Assembly: GCA_013817465.1 (NCBI GenBank)
Contig: JACDCP010000064.1
Location: 1 to 12,282 of the forward strand
Reading direction: 5' to 3'
DNA from: Gammaproteobacteria bacterium
GTDB lineage: Bacteria > Pseudomonadota > Gammaproteobacteria > Steroidobacterales > JACDCP01
Length of the DNA: 12,282 nucleotides
Positions 11,578 through 12,282 of the stretch are shown here, in pieces (positions within the stretch are counted from its first letter, which is position 1; the number at the start of each line of letters is the position of its first letter). Both the position numbers and the translations under genes were made by a program. Below the pieces are notes generated by a model. It saw only the letters and a program-made list of their open reading frames with translations. It was not told the DNA's origin and did not search any database.

Positions 11578-12282
11578 TCAGCGGTCGATCCCCTCCAGAT
11601 CGAGCAGGAATGCGTAGTCGAAGGCGCTTTCCTCGAGGCGACGAAAGCGCCCCGACGCGCCACCGTGGCCTGCGTCCATGTTGGTTTTCAGCAGCAGCAG
11701 GTTGTCGTCCGTCTTTTGTGCGCGCAGCTTCGCCACCCATTTGGCGGGCTCCCAGTATTGCACCTGCGAATCGTGCAGGCCGGTCGTTACGAGCATATGG
11801 GGATAGTCGCGCCCGGCGACATTGTCGTACGGTGAATAGGAGAGCATGTAGGCATAGTCGCCGGCGTCGTTCGGATTGCCCCACTCGTCATACTCGCCGG
11901 TCGTCAGCGGAATACTTTCATCGAGCATCGTCGTCACCATGTCGACGAAGGGCACAGCGGCGATGACGCCGTGATACAGATCGGGGCGCATGTTCAGCAC
12001 AGCGCCCAGCAGCAGGCCCCCGGCGCTGCCTCCATAGCCATAAAGGTGAGCGGGCGAAGTGTATTCGAGCTCGATCAGCGATGCGGCGCAGTCGATGAAA
12101 TCCGTGAACGTGTTCTTCTTCTGCCTGAGCTTGCCGTTCTCATACCACGCGCGCCCCATTTCAGACCCGCCGCGCACGTGTGCGATCGCGAATATGAACC
12201 CGCGGTCGAGCAGGCTCAGCCGCCGGATGTCGAAGCTCGGCTCGCTGCTCAGGCCGTTGGATCCGTAGGCGTACAGCAGGAG
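11578..12282 (-). CDS. ptrB: Oligopeptidase B (S9A prolyl oligopeptidase family), C-terminal part
   Basis: A frame open to the right edge gives the last 234 residues; the N-terminal propeller lies outside the window. The serine hydrolase domain is complete for catalysis: nucleophile Ser86 of this fragment in YGYGGSAGG, Asp171 in TTGLHDSQVQYWEP, His206 in DAGHGGASGR. Flanking strings (RGGSEMGRAWYENGKL, VPFVDMVTTMLDESIPLT, EWGNPNDAGDYAYM, PAKWVAKLRAQKTDD) are characteristic of oligopeptidase B, which cleaves short peptides after Arg and Lys, usually in the cytoplasm or periplasm. Whether a signal peptide is present cannot be seen. The stop codon is followed immediately by the 92-nt palindromic element. 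Same-strand order suggests possible readthrough into the L,D-transpeptidase gene, if the hairpin allows it. Confidence 0.94.
   Translation of the reverse strand, partial: LLLYAYGSNGLSSEPSFDIRRLSLLDRGFIFAIAHVRGGSEMGRAWYENGKLRQKKNTFTDFIDCAASLIELEYTSPAHLYGYGGSAGGLLLGAVLNMRPDLYHGVIAAVPFVDMVTTMLDESIPLTTGEYDEWGNPNDAGDYAYMLSYSPYDNVAGRDYPHMLVTTGLHDSQVQYWEPAKWVAKLRAQKTDDNLLLLKTNMDAGHGGASGRFRRLEESAFDYAFLLDLEGIDR

Overview
The window is a chromosomal segment of a GC-rich proteobacterium, most likely a gammaproteobacterium of the Xanthomonadales/Nevskiales/Steroidobacter type. The clues are codons strongly biased to G/C at third positions, LexA operators of the CTGT-N8-ACAR kind, a lexA-imuA-imuB-dnaE2 cassette, an OprI-type alanine-zipper lipoprotein and an oligopeptidase B. 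No database was searched, so the taxonomic call is an inference.

Layout. (1) 1-3047, plus strand: the tail of a probable type II secretion secretin gene (gspD), then gspE (ATPase) and gspF (inner-membrane platform). gspE and gspF are separated by 85 nt holding two hairpins, and no gspG follows gspF. (2) 3106-3403, plus strand: a good sigma70-like promoter with a perfect 13-nt palindrome in its spacer, driving a 73-residue very acidic protein. (3) 3431-9429, minus strand: a compact SOS mutagenesis operon read lexA > imuA > imuB > dnaE2 (imuC). Two LexA boxes sit on the lexA promoter. LexA represses the operon. After damage the ImuA/ImuB/DnaE2 mutasome carries out error-prone translesion synthesis, ImuB being the non-catalytic Y-family-like hub and DnaE2 the polymerase. 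(4) 9498-9927: mostly non-coding, with one doubtful small ORF. (5) 9928-10333, plus strand: an alanine-zipper lipoprotein ending in lysine, with a strong rho-independent terminator. (6) 10369-11394, minus strand: a secreted YkuD L,D-transpeptidase, convergent with the lipoprotein. Enzymes of this family can attach such lipoproteins to peptidoglycan through a C-terminal lysine. (7) 11578-12282, minus strand: the C-terminal catalytic part of oligopeptidase B.

The most unusual signal is a set of palindromic elements. One family (core AATGGGGACATTCCTGATTT) occurs three times: as a perfect 25-bp-arm palindrome of exactly 54 nt (18 codons) inside the imuB reading frame; as a 15-nt half-copy at the imuB/dnaE2 junction, read in the same phase inside the first codons of dnaE2; and as a 29-bp-arm palindrome between oligopeptidase B and the L,D-transpeptidase gene. 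A second, unrelated 71-nt palindrome lies in frame in the N-terminal extension of imuB. Thus the central mutasome gene appears to carry two palindromic peptide-encoding insertions. A third, REP-like hairpin (GGCGGGTT-N2-AACCCGCC) occurs between gspE and gspF and again between the acidic-protein gene and dnaE2.
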